Counted from the first letter of the stretch, positions 1-7,364 are shown. The stretch is DNA of 16,860 nucleotides from Patescibacteria group bacterium (GCA_030917445.1 JAUPUR010000014.1:1-16860); one strand, 5' to 3'. Numbers and translations are program-made. The notes: a model not told the origin generated them from the letters alone.

Positions 1-192
1 GAACCGTTATATCAAGATGATCCAACGCTACCAAAAGGACAAATAAAACAAGTTGACTTTGCGGCATCTGGAGCAGTTGTCTCATTCAAACGTGCAGTTA
101 AAAAAGATGGGAAAGTCATTATCGACGAAACCTTCACATCTCGATATAGACCATGGCAAGCAGTCTTCCTCCGTGGCACAAAAGAAGGATGA
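1..192 (+). CDS. C-terminal end of a VanW-like protein (partial)
   Basis: Frame 1 is open from the left edge to a TGA at 190-192, giving the last 63 residues of a protein whose start lies outside the window. The segment reads as a beta-rich tail: a G-A-V-V-S-F-K-R-A-V strand, a K-D-G-K turn, then an F-T-S-R-Y-R-P-W-Q-A-V-F-L-R-G-T ending. From memory, this S-x-Y-x-P-W-x-A-V-x-x-x-G-T ending is characteristic of the C-terminus of VanW-family (YoaR-like) exported proteins in Patescibacteria, some of which bind peptidoglycan. The stop codon overlaps the next gene's ATG in an ATGA, so the two are probably co-translated. Only the tail can be judged, so the family assignment is moderate; another G5/beta-domain cell-wall protein is possible. 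Confidence 0.55.
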   Translation, partial: EPLYQDDPTLPKGQIKQVDFAASGAVVSFKRAVKKDGKVIIDETFTSRYRPWQAVFLRGTKEG

Positions 193-662
193 TAACACAG
201 ATCCAAACATACTCCCAACAACAAAAATCTCTAAAATCGGTTGATTTTCCATCAAAAACCGTCCTTATCGGTGGATGTTTTGATATGCTCCATCATGGAC
301 ATGAAGCTTTTATCAAAGCAGCAGCGAACTCAGGGGATTTCCTTGTTTTGATTTTAGAAAGCGATAAAGATATACAAAAAAGAAAAGGCCCCACAAGGCC
401 AGTACAAACTCAAGAATTAAGAGCAAAGAAAATTGCAGAACTGGGTATTGTAAATGTAGTTATCTGTCTCCCTCCATTCATGACTGATAAAGATTACGAA
501 AATATTGTTTCTTTGGTAAAACCTGCTATAATCGCTACTACAAAAGGTGACCCTTATAGGACATACAAAGAACTTCATGCACAAAAATTTCATGCAGACG
601 TTATAGATGTCATTGAAAGGTTGCCTGAGTTCTCGACAACAGATACAATTAAAAATATATGA
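189..662 (+). CDS. Cytidylyltransferase-like nucleotidyltransferase (HxGH family)
   Basis: This 157-residue protein has the G-G-C-F-D-M-L-H-H-G-H signature (HxGH at about residues 35-38). That motif binds the nucleotide triphosphate in the TagD/RfaE2/FAD-synthetase type of the nucleotidyltransferase superfamily. These enzymes transfer AMP or CMP from the NTP to a small phosphorylated substrate with release of pyrophosphate. A basic stretch K-R-K-G-P-T-R-P follows. The C-terminal motif I-I-A-T-T-K-G-D sits where many members have ISSTK, so the substrate cannot be named. I chose the ATG at 189 because it overlaps the upstream stop as ATGA, the same arrangement used by the next two genes. An in-frame ATG at 153 would add 12 residues and run 40 nt into the upstream gene. 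A GAAGG lies directly against the start, too close to be a good ribosome site. Confidence 0.8.
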   Translation: MITQIQTYSQQQKSLKSVDFPSKTVLIGGCFDMLHHGHEAFIKAAANSGDFLVLILESDKDIQKRKGPTRPVQTQELRAKKIAELGIVNVVICLPPFMTDKDYENIVSLVKPAIIATTKGDPYRTYKELHAQKFHADVIDVIERLPEFSTTDTIKNI

Positions 663-1120
663 GTCTTAATAAAATTTTATTAATCATTGTCATTGCGATA
701 ATAATCATCGCTGGAATTGTCGTGTTTCTGGCATCTTCTTCAGTACTTAAAGACTCTGCAGAAGTGAAGTTTGGTGACGATACATTTGCACTTGAAATTG
801 CTGATAGTGACAAGGAAAGACAAATTGGTCTATCTGAAAAAAAATCACTTGGAGAGAAAAAAGGTATGATTTTTCTCTTTCCTGAAAGTACCATTCCTGC
901 ATTTTGGATGAAAGGAATGGATTTTCCTATTGATATTATTTTTGTTAACGGCAACAAAGTTGTAAGTATTTTCAAAGATGTACCGGCACCAAAAAATGAA
1001 ACAGATCCCCTTCCAAATTATCAACCATCTAGCCCTATCGATAGGGTTATTGAGGTGCCTGCAGGGACAGTTGATAAATATGACATTAAAGAAGGTGACG
1101 AAATTACAATTTCGTTATGA
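659..1120 (+). CDS. Membrane-anchored DUF192 family protein
   Basis: The protein has 153 residues. Residues about 5-26 are a strongly hydrophobic segment (I-L-L-I-I-V-I-A-I-I-I-I-A-G-I-V-V-F-L) that should act as a signal anchor or uncleaved signal, placing the rest outside the membrane. The remainder matches DUF192: an early E-R-Q-I-G-L-S segment, then G-M-I-F-L-F-P, then F-W-M-K-G-M-D-F-P-I-D-I-I-F-V, and a late V-I-E-V-P-A-G-T. The biochemical role of DUF192 is not established. Known members are small beta-barrel domains, often exported and often near envelope genes. The start overlaps the upstream stop by four bases and the stop overlaps tsaD by four bases, so it is in the middle of a translationally coupled run. 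No SD sequence precedes the start. Confidence 0.88.
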   Translation: MSLNKILLIIVIAIIIIAGIVVFLASSSVLKDSAEVKFGDDTFALEIADSDKERQIGLSEKKSLGEKKGMIFLFPESTIPAFWMKGMDFPIDIIFVNGNKVVSIFKDVPAPKNETDPLPNYQPSSPIDRVIEVPAGTVDKYDIKEGDEITISL

Positions 1121-2169
1121 CAATTCTTGGAATTGAAACCTCATGTGATGAGACAGGCGCTGCAGTAGTTTCCAAAACTGACGGTGGAATCGAACTTCTC
1201 TCTCAATCACTTGCAACATCTCTCAACAAACATGCACAAACAGGCGGAATCATTCCTGAGGTTGCCGCTCGAGAGCAGGTCAAATTTATCATTCCCACAA
1301 TTGAAAACACTCTTAAAGAAGCCTTTGGCTATACGTTCTCACAAAAATCTCCACCGCCAGTTGATGCTATTGCTGTCACTTATGGCCCAGGACTCATTGG
1401 CTCACTTCTTGTTGGCGTAGAGACAGCAAAAACTCTCTCGATGCACTGGAGTATTCCACTCATTCCAGTCAATCATATGTATGGCCATATCTATGCAAAT
1501 TTTTTTCATAATTCAGAAATCGTTTTCCCTGCACTGGCACTTGTTGTCTCGGGTGGTCACACAGATCTCGTATTACTCACTTCTCATCACAAACTCACAG
1601 TACTAGGTGGCACAAGAGACGATGCGGCTGGTGAAGCATTTGATAAAATCGGAAGACTTTTAGGTCTTCCTTATCCTGCAGGGCCTACTATTTCACATCT
1701 CGCAGAAAAAGGTGATGAAAAAGCATTCATACTTCCTCGACCTATGATTGGATCAAAAGACTTTTCCTTCAGCTTTAGCGGGCTTAAAACTGCTGTTTTC
1801 AATCTTCTTAAAAAAAATAATTGGAACTTTAATGACAAAACTTTTTCAGAAAATAATCAACAACTTTTATTTGATTTATGTGCAAGCGTTGAATATACAA
1901 TAGTATCCGTTCTTACGCGCAAAACTATTGCAGCCGCAAAAGAAATGAAAGTGAAATCTGTTCTTCTCAGCGGAGGAGTAGCAGCGAATAAAAATCTCAG
2001 AAAAACTCTTCATCACGAAATTAACAATCTTGCCCATTCTCCATATCTATCTATTCCGTCTCCAGATCTTTGTACAGACAATGGAGCGATGATTGCAGCT
2101 GCAGGAGCATATTCAAAACAAAGACTCCACTGGACCGAACTCAGTGCCGACCCTTCGCTGTATTATTAA
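1117..2169 (+). CDS. tsaD: tRNA N6-adenosine threonylcarbamoyltransferase TsaD
   Basis: TsaD transfers the threonylcarbamoyl group onto A37 of tRNAs that read ANN codons, working in the cytoplasm with TsaB and TsaE. The 350-residue protein is full length for the family. Visible signatures are the N-terminal I-L-G-I-E-T-S-C-D-E-T, the Y-G-P-G-L-I-G-S-L-L-V-G phosphate-binding segment near residue 90, the metal-binding N-H-M-Y-G-H (His120 and His124), S-G-G-H-T-D, the A-G-E-A-F-D-K-I-G-R-L-L-G-L-P-Y-P-G-type segment, and L-S-G-G-V-A-A-N near residue 287. The C-terminal D-N-G-A-M-I-A-A-A-G supplies the last metal and nucleotide contacts. It starts by a 4-nt ATGA overlap with the DUF192 gene. Neither tsaB nor tsaE is in the window. 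Confidence 0.98.
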   Translation: MTILGIETSCDETGAAVVSKTDGGIELLSQSLATSLNKHAQTGGIIPEVAAREQVKFIIPTIENTLKEAFGYTFSQKSPPPVDAIAVTYGPGLIGSLLVGVETAKTLSMHWSIPLIPVNHMYGHIYANFFHNSEIVFPALALVVSGGHTDLVLLTSHHKLTVLGGTRDDAAGEAFDKIGRLLGLPYPAGPTISHLAEKGDEKAFILPRPMIGSKDFSFSFSGLKTAVFNLLKKNNWNFNDKTFSENNQQLLFDLCASVEYTIVSVLTRKTIAAAKEMKVKSVLLSGGVAANKNLRKTLHHEINNLAHSPYLSIPSPDLCTDNGAMIAAAGAYSKQRLHWTELSADPSLYY

Positions 2170-2172
2170 TTA

Positions 2173-2181
2173 TGATACAAT
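2173..2181 (+). promoter_or_regulatory. Extended -10 promoter for rmuC
   Basis: TGA followed by TACAAT (2176-2181) fits an extended -10 element. It lies in the 24-nt gap between tsaD and rmuC, with 12 nt to the rmuC ATG, so the predicted transcript has a leader of only about 5 nt. No good -35 box is visible in the tsaD end. Confidence 0.5.
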
Positions 2182-2193
2182 AGCTCAACTTCT

Positions 2194-3246
2194 ATGTCTC
2201 TTGAACTGCTCATCATTACTCTCCTAGTTGTGTGTGGAATAATTCTACTTTATCAAGCAAAACTTATTTCAAATCTCAAAAAAAATACCTCAGACGCAAC
2301 TCTCCTCGAATGGTTAAAATCGATGCAAAGCTCTTTAGAAACCACAAATAAAACACTAAATACCGCTTTATCATCAAACACTGATCATATGGTGCGAACA
2401 CTTCAAGAAAATTCAAAACAGCTGAATGAACGCCTTGATAAGGCAGCGCATGTTATTCGAGAAGTAGGTGTTGAGGTAGGACAGATGAGTGAAATTGGAC
2501 GTAGTATGAAAGAGCTTCAAGAGTTTTTAAAGAGTCCAAAACTTCGTGGAAATATTGGTGAAGAAATTTTAAAAGATCTTATTGCTCAACTCTTTCCAAA
2601 AAACAGCTTCCATCTTCAGTATCAGTTTAAGTCAGGAGAGAAAGTTGATGCCGCAATCAAGACAGATGCTGGAATACTCCCAATTGATTCAAAATTCCCT
2701 ATGGAAAACTATCAAAAAATGGTAAAAGCCGAACAGCAAACAGAAAAAACTATATTTCAAAAAGAGTTCTCTCGTGATGTAAAAAAGCATATAGATTCTA
2801 TCGCTAAAAAATATATCCTTCCTGATGAGGGTACTATGGATTTTGCTCTCATGTACGTACCAAGTGAACCTGTTTTTTATGAACTATGTAATATGACCGA
2901 CATCATGGGATATGCAAGAGGTCAACGTGTTTACCTTGTTTCACCGAGCACACTCTATGTTCATCTCCAAACCATTCTTCTGTCGTTTGAAGGTAAAAAA
3001 ATTGAGTCAAGATCAAGAGAAGTATTCAAACTTCTTCGATCTATCCAACTCGAGTATGAAAAAGTTAATGATAGTATGGGAGTCTTGGGAAAACATTTAG
3101 GAAATGCTTCAGCACAATTTGTAAATGTCACCACTGGATTTACTCATATTGGAACAAAATTACAATCAACAAAAATGCTTGAAGAGAAAGTTTTAGATGA
3201 ACTTGTTGAAACAGAAAATCTCAAAGAACAACCTAATATCCAGTGA
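2194..3246 (+). CDS. rmuC: DNA recombination protein RmuC homologue
   Basis: This is a 350-residue protein with an N-terminal transmembrane helix (about residues 3-20, L-E-L-L-I-I-T-L-L-V-V-C-G-I-I-L-L). A heptad-rich, probably coiled-coil stretch follows to about residue 110, and then the RmuC domain. Recognisable RmuC elements are G-N-I-G-E-E-I-L-K-D-L-I, V-D-A-A-I-K-T-D-A-G, the hallmark I-D-S-K-F-P-M-E-N-Y, and later M-Y-V-P-S-E-P-V-F-Y and V-S-P-S-T-L-Y. The family has a restriction-endonuclease-like fold and was found through its role in limiting inversions at short inverted repeats in E. coli; its exact activity is unsettled. No SD is present, and the ATG sits 12 nt after an extended -10. 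The last 14 bp overlap the convergent oxidoreductase gene. Confidence 0.93.
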   Translation: MSLELLIITLLVVCGIILLYQAKLISNLKKNTSDATLLEWLKSMQSSLETTNKTLNTALSSNTDHMVRTLQENSKQLNERLDKAAHVIREVGVEVGQMSEIGRSMKELQEFLKSPKLRGNIGEEILKDLIAQLFPKNSFHLQYQFKSGEKVDAAIKTDAGILPIDSKFPMENYQKMVKAEQQTEKTIFQKEFSRDVKKHIDSIAKKYILPDEGTMDFALMYVPSEPVFYELCNMTDIMGYARGQRVYLVSPSTLYVHLQTILLSFEGKKIESRSREVFKLLRSIQLEYEKVNDSMGVLGKHLGNASAQFVNVTTGFTHIGTKLQSTKMLEEKVLDELVETENLKEQPNIQ

Positions 3247-3970
3247 TATTTTCTTTTCTTATATTATCATCAGCAACATTCATGTCTTTCACCAGTTCCT
3301 CCATTGCTAATACCATTTTTTCTGGACCACAAAGGTAATAAAGTGAGTTGCGAGAATCAGCAACGTATCTTTTAATCATCTCTTCACTTATCCTTCCTTT
3401 TTCACCAACCCAATCATTTTGAGATTCCTCCTGATGAGTGATTGTGTAAACAGCTTGAAGATAACTATTTTGCATAGTTATGTCAGTTAATTCATCATAA
3501 AAAATCGTTTCTTCAATAGAGCTAAATGAGGCAATCAATGTAGTAGGAATAGAATAATTTGTTTTTGAGGCAAACCGAAGCATCGAGTGAAAAGGGGTGA
3601 TTCCTATACCACCAGCAAGGAGAACTATAGAACGATCTGATTGCTCTGGGAGAACAAAATTTCCAAGTGGTCCAAAAAAAGTTACCTTATCTCCCTCTTC
3701 AAGGGATTTAAGCTTTTTTTTAAATGGACTTTTTAACTCGGCTATTTTTGTTGTTATCATAAGCTCGTCATCAAGCGGTGACGAACAAAGTGTAAATGGT
3801 CTCTTAAATCCTCTTGGATCAACATCATCAAGCTCCAAACTAAAACGTCCATATTGACCTGCATTAAATATAAAGTTCTCAGGTTTACTAAAGAAAAAGG
3901 AATATATTTCTTTTGCAATCTCTACTGAACGTAAAAAATTTAACGACATTTCTTCTGCAGGAGCTATCAT
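3233..3970 (-). CDS. FAD/NAD(P)-binding oxidoreductase (ferredoxin reductase-like)
   Basis: From the start chosen here the protein has 245 residues and the two-domain ferredoxin-NADP reductase layout. The FAD domain comes first, with the R-P-F-T-L-C-S-S-P flavin motif and G-P-L-G-N-F. The NAD(P) domain follows, with L-L-A-G-G-I-G-I-T-P-F-H-S-M-L, a Y-Y-L-C-G-P-E-K-M-V motif and a terminal G-Y. There is no 2Fe-2S domain, so an unseen protein would have to act as electron partner; the substrate is unknown. The reading frame extends upstream to a TTG at 4006. I prefer the ATG at 3970 because a TGG-TATTAT extended -10 (3978-3986) ends exactly 7 nt before it, implying a leaderless mRNA; a TTG start would lie upstream of the transcription start. 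A third candidate is the ATG at 3949, preceded by GCAGAAGA. Confidence 0.85.
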   Translation of the reverse strand: MIAPAEEMSLNFLRSVEIAKEIYSFFFSKPENFIFNAGQYGRFSLELDDVDPRGFKRPFTLCSSPLDDELMITTKIAELKSPFKKKLKSLEEGDKVTFFGPLGNFVLPEQSDRSIVLLAGGIGITPFHSMLRFASKTNYSIPTTLIASFSSIEETIFYDELTDITMQNSYLQAVYTITHQEESQNDWVGEKGRISEEMIKRYVADSRNSLYYLCGPEKMVLAMEELVKDMNVADDNIRKENITGY

Positions 3971-3977
3971 AAAAGCA

Positions 3978-3986
3978 ATAATACCA
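3978..3986 (-). promoter_or_regulatory. Extended -10 of the oxidoreductase gene (leaderless)
   Basis: On the minus strand TGG precedes TATTAT (3983 to 3978), and 7 nt later comes the ATG at 3970. Transcription would begin at or next to the A of the ATG. It lies back to back with the uvrD-like promoter at 4014-4022. Confidence 0.6.
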
Positions 3987-4013
3987 ATTTCATTCAGTCC
4001 ATACAATCTCTTA

Positions 4014-4022
4014 TGCTAAAAT
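4014..4022 (+). promoter_or_regulatory. Extended -10 of the helicase-nuclease gene (leaderless)
   Basis: TGC-TAAAAT with the hexamer at 4017-4022 is followed by 7 nt and then the ATG at 4030, so the mRNA should start on or within one base of the start codon. No SD exists. The -35 region is weak. Confidence 0.6.
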
Positions 4023-4029
4023 AGGCTTC

Positions 4030-6942
4030 ATGCCCGACCTATCACACCTTAATCAAGAGCAACTGCAAGCAGTAACACATGGAGAAGGACCGATCCTCAT
4101 CATTGCTGGCGCAGGAACAGGAAAGACAACTGTTATTACAAAAAGAATTGAATATTTAATACTTGAAAAAAATATTTCACCAAAAAAAATTCTTGCTCTC
4201 ACCTTTACAGAGAAAGCAGCCAAAGAAATGGAGACACGAATCGACGAGGTACTCCCGTATGGATATACTGATTTGTGGATAGAAACATTTCATGCTTTTT
4301 GTGACAGAATCTTGAGACAAGAGGCTCTTCATCTGGGGCTTTCTCCCGATTTCCAACTCATGACTGAAGCAGAAGCACTTCTTTTTCTTCGTAAGAATAT
4401 TTTCTCTTTTGATTTAAAATACTTTCGCCCACTCAGTAATCCTTCAAAGTTCCTCCAAGGACTCCTTCAGCATTTTAGCAGGCTAAAAGATGACGATATT
4501 ACACCTGAAGATTATTTAGATTTTGCAGTCTCATTATCCCCCGACGATTATACTCCAGATGAAATCGAAAAGATTAATGAACTTGCAAAATCTTTTGATC
4601 TTTACGAAAAAATTAAGAAAAAAAATAACGTTATGGATTTTTCCGATCTCATCAGTACTGTCTTAACGTTATTTAGAACAAGACCTCATATTCTTTCTTT
4701 TTATCAAAAACAATTTGAATTTATTCTTGTTGATGAATTTCAAGATACAAATTATGCACAAAATGAACTTGCAATTCTTCTTTCAGGCGTTAAAAAAAAC
4801 ATCACTGTTGTGGGTGATGACGATCAAAGTATATATAGATGGAGAGGAGCTGCAATTGCAAACATGATCCAATTTAAAGATCACTTTCCCAATGCTTCTA
4901 TAGTTGCTTTGACCAAGAATTATAGATCTACCCAATCTATCCTTGATAACGCTTATACACTTATCCAACATAATAACCCTGACCGCCTAGAAGTTAAAGA
5001 AAAAATCAATAAAAGACTTGCTGCTGAATCTCATACTCAAGGCGATGGTTCAGAATTTCTTTACGCCACGCGTGGAGAAGATGAAGCAGAACTCGTTGCT
5101 AAAAAAATTAAAGATGAAATACAAAAAAATAAGAGATCCCCAAAAGATTTTGCAATTCTTGTCAGAGCAAACGATCATGCACTTCCATTCCAAAAAATGC
5201 TTGAAAAAATAAATATACCTACTCAGTTCCTTGGTCCATCTCATCTTTTTGAACAAGAAGAAATAAAGGACCTCATTGCCTATCTCAAGGTTCTTGTCAA
5301 CTTTGATGATGACGCAAGTTTGTATAGAGTGTTAACAATGAATATTTTTTCCATTGATGGACGAGATATTGCAGCACTTTTCAACTTTGCAAAAAAGAAT
5401 AACTACTCACTCTTTGAAACGCTTGAACATTTCGAAGAAATAAATATTAATGAAGAGACTAAACAGTCAGTAAAAAAAATCGTCACGATGATAAAAAACC
5501 ATCTTGAAAAAGTTCCTTCAGAAAGTGCCGGTCAAATTCTTTACTATTTTTTCGAAGAATCAGGACTCCTTAGTTATTATCTCGATCCTCAGAATGCCAA
5601 AACTGAAAACCAAGCACTAAATATAGCATCTTTTTTTAATAAACTTCAAAGATTTTCAGCCAATAGACAAGAAGTTTCAGTTTTTGCAGTTGTGGAGTGG
5701 TTAGAGTTGTCAATGGAGCTCGGAGAAAGTCCACTTGCGACAGAAAGTGACTGGAGTAACAATGATGCTGTCAACATCCTTACAATTCATTCAAGTAAAG
5801 GATTGGAATTTCCTGTCGTTTTTGTAGTCAATCTAGTCACACAAAGATTTCCAAGTCGAGACAGGAGAGAACAAATCCCCATTCCAAGTGCCCTTATTAA
5901 AGAAGAATTGCCTACAGGAGATGAGAACTTACAAGAAGAACGTCGTCTTTTTTATGTTGCTATCACTCGTGCAAAAGAAAAATTATTTCTCACTGCTGCA
6001 AAATATTATGGTGAAGGAAAGAGAGAAAGAAAACTATCTCCCTTTATTGAAGAGACATTAGGAAAAGACTATATTCATAAAGTTATATCATCATTTACGT
6101 CTCAACCAGAATCATCTCAGCTCAGCCTTCTTGATGTCTTTAATACAAAAATTGAGCAAAATAAAGGAGAAGAGAAAGAAGAAAAATTTATAAAATCCCA
6201 TACTCTTACTTACATTTCATACTCTCAAATTCAAACATTTCAAATTTGTCCTCTTCATTATAAACTACAGTATTTACTCAATATTCCTACACAGCCTTCA
6301 CCCTCACTTAGCTTTGGTATTAGTGTTCACAATACTCTTCGCGATTTTTTTCTTTTAAGAGAAAGAGAGGAAAAGATAAAACCCAATATTATCCTCACTC
6401 TTCTCGAAAAAGCTTGGCTAAAAAGAGGATACACATCAAAAGAACATGCACTTCAAGCATACAAGCAAGCAGAATCTATCCTTCTGCCATACGCACAAGA
6501 TATTTTAACCTCAAATCCTGAAACACTCGTTGTCGAACTTCCATTTCAATTCTGGTTAAATAAAGTTAAAGTTGGAGGGAGAATTGATAGAGTCGATCAA
6601 TTGAAGAATGGCCAGATTGAGATCATCGACTACAAAACTGGACCTAATATTCCAGACGATAAGAAAATACAAAAAGATCTCCAACTTACTTTTTATGCAC
6701 TTGCAGCAACAGAAATAAAAGATGAAATCCTCCATAGACTCCCCGAAGACATCATACTTACTCTTCACTATATTGAACTTAATAAATCAATATCAACAAC
6801 TCGATCAACAGAAGATTTGATAAGAGGTAAAGAAGAAATTCTTAAAATCATCAATGAGATTGAAACAAGCAACTTTTCTTGCTCCAAAAGTATTCTTTGC
6901 AACTCTTGTGACTATAAAATGATATGTGGACAAAATAGTTAA
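4030..6942 (+). CDS. UvrD/PcrA-type helicase fused to a PD-(D/E)XK Fe-S nuclease domain
   Basis: This 970-residue protein is a superfamily 1A DNA helicase followed by a nuclease. Helicase motifs in order: Q motif N-Q-E-Q-L-Q-A-V near residue 8, Walker A A-G-A-G-T-G-K-T-T (26-34), T-F-T-E-K-A-A-K-E-M, Walker B V-D-E-F-Q-D-T-N (about 234), G-D-D-D-Q-S-I-Y-R-W-R-G-A, K-N-Y-R-S-T, T-I-H-S-S-K-G-L-E-F and Y-V-A-I-T-R-A-K. From about residue 720 a RecB/Cas4-like nuclease domain follows: S-F-G-I-S-V-H, then G-G-R-I-D-R-V-D and I-E-I-I-D-Y-K-T-G, which carry the catalytic D and D-Y-K. Cys740 with Cys957-x2-Cys960-x5-Cys966 matches the four-cysteine 4Fe-4S cluster of AddB/Cas4/Dna2 nucleases. A role in double-strand-break end processing alongside RecA is inferred. 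At the start it is divergent from the oxidoreductase gene. Confidence 0.93.
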   Translation: MPDLSHLNQEQLQAVTHGEGPILIIAGAGTGKTTVITKRIEYLILEKNISPKKILALTFTEKAAKEMETRIDEVLPYGYTDLWIETFHAFCDRILRQEALHLGLSPDFQLMTEAEALLFLRKNIFSFDLKYFRPLSNPSKFLQGLLQHFSRLKDDDITPEDYLDFAVSLSPDDYTPDEIEKINELAKSFDLYEKIKKKNNVMDFSDLISTVLTLFRTRPHILSFYQKQFEFILVDEFQDTNYAQNELAILLSGVKKNITVVGDDDQSIYRWRGAAIANMIQFKDHFPNASIVALTKNYRSTQSILDNAYTLIQHNNPDRLEVKEKINKRLAAESHTQGDGSEFLYATRGEDEAELVAKKIKDEIQKNKRSPKDFAILVRANDHALPFQKMLEKINIPTQFLGPSHLFEQEEIKDLIAYLKVLVNFDDDASLYRVLTMNIFSIDGRDIAALFNFAKKNNYSLFETLEHFEEININEETKQSVKKIVTMIKNHLEKVPSESAGQILYYFFEESGLLSYYLDPQNAKTENQALNIASFFNKLQRFSANRQEVSVFAVVEWLELSMELGESPLATESDWSNNDAVNILTIHSSKGLEFPVVFVVNLVTQRFPSRDRREQIPIPSALIKEELPTGDENLQEERRLFYVAITRAKEKLFLTAAKYYGEGKRERKLSPFIEETLGKDYIHKVISSFTSQPESSQLSLLDVFNTKIEQNKGEEKEEKFIKSHTLTYISYSQIQTFQICPLHYKLQYLLNIPTQPSPSLSFGISVHNTLRDFFLLREREEKIKPNIILTLLEKAWLKRGYTSKEHALQAYKQAESILLPYAQDILTSNPETLVVELPFQFWLNKVKVGGRIDRVDQLKNGQIEIIDYKTGPNIPDDKKIQKDLQLTFYALAATEIKDEILHRLPEDIILTLHYIELNKSISTTRSTEDLIRGKEEILKIINEIETSNFSCSKSILCNSCDYKMICGQNS

Positions 6943-6943
6943 T

Positions 6944-6972
6944 TTGATCTTATAGTATTTATTTGGTATACT
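6944..6972 (+). promoter_or_regulatory. Promoter of the RNase P RNA gene
   Basis: TTGATC (6944-6949), a 17-nt spacer, then TATACT (6967-6972) with an upstream TGG extension. Seven nt after the -10 comes position 6980, which is exactly where the P1 helix of the RNA begins. The agreement supports both the promoter and the RNA 5' end. Confidence 0.7.
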
Positions 6973-6979
6973 ATTACTA

Positions 6980-7325
6980 TTCTGGGAAGAAGGACCACTA
7001 GTTCGCATCTGCGGACAGGAAAGTCCAAACAGCATGTAGAGAAGGGATGGAGCACAAGCTCCGAATGGCAACATCTAGTTTTTCTTTTTTTTACCCACAT
7101 GTGAGAAAGAAAACGGGTCTTGAATTAACAAGACTTGAGAGCAACAGAGACGAGTGGGTGTGAAACGGGCAATCCTCCCTGCTGCAACTTCCGAATGCTA
7201 CGCATTAGCCTCTACACGAGTAGCGAAGATAGAAGGCACTTGCTATAAAGGCAAGCGAAAGAACATACGTTTTTTTGAGAGAGATTGTGGTTATGAACAG
7301 AATTTGGCTTACTCTCTTCCCAGAA
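6980..7325 (+). ncRNA. rnpB: RNase P RNA (M1 RNA)
   Basis: This is the catalytic RNA that removes the 5' leader from pre-tRNAs, about 346 nt long. The ends pair perfectly over 11 bp: TTCTGGGAAGA (6980-6990) with TCTTCCCAGAA (7315-7325), forming P1. CR-I is seen as GACAGGAAAGTCC at 7014-7026 and CR-V as ACAGAATTTGGCTTAC at 7297-7312. The P4 helix pairs CCAAA (7025-7029) with TTTGG (7303-7307), where E. coli has CCGGG/CCCGG, so the pairing is kept by covariation. AGCAACAGAGA (about 7140-7150) and GTGAAACGGGCAATCCTCC (about 7160-7178) match the specificity-domain and P10/P11 core. A GTCTTG/CAAGAC hairpin sits near 7116-7133. No GGT is visible where the tRNA-CCA-binding L15 loop should be. The 3' end faces the HU gene 49 nt away. 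Confidence 0.93.
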
Positions 7326-7335
7326 TACTAAATGC

Positions 7336-7364
7336 TAAAACAGAAGAGGGTACTCTTCTTCTGT
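7336..7364 (-). terminator. Rho-independent terminator of the HU gene
   Basis: Read on the minus strand, ACAGAAGA pairs with TCTTCTGT (7364-7357 with 7347-7340; 8 bp and a 9-nt loop), and the transcript continues TTTT. It starts 10 nt after the HU stop. On the plus strand the hairpin is followed by AGGGC, so it is not a good terminator for the RNase P RNA. Confidence 0.65.

Noticed and set aside
153..189. Longer N-terminus (ATG at 153) for the nucleotidyltransferase
   Set aside because: It would overlap the VanW-like frame by 40 nt and adds residues with no family match. The ATGA start at 189 fits the pattern of the following genes.
6805..7074. An 89-residue open frame on the minus strand
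   Set aside because: It runs across the end of the helicase-nuclease gene, its intergenic promoter and the RNase P RNA start, and shows no protein motif.
7340..7364. The hairpin between RNase P RNA and hup as a terminator for the RNase P RNA
   Set aside because: On the plus strand no T-run follows the stem (AGGGC follows). The T-run exists only in the minus-strand direction.
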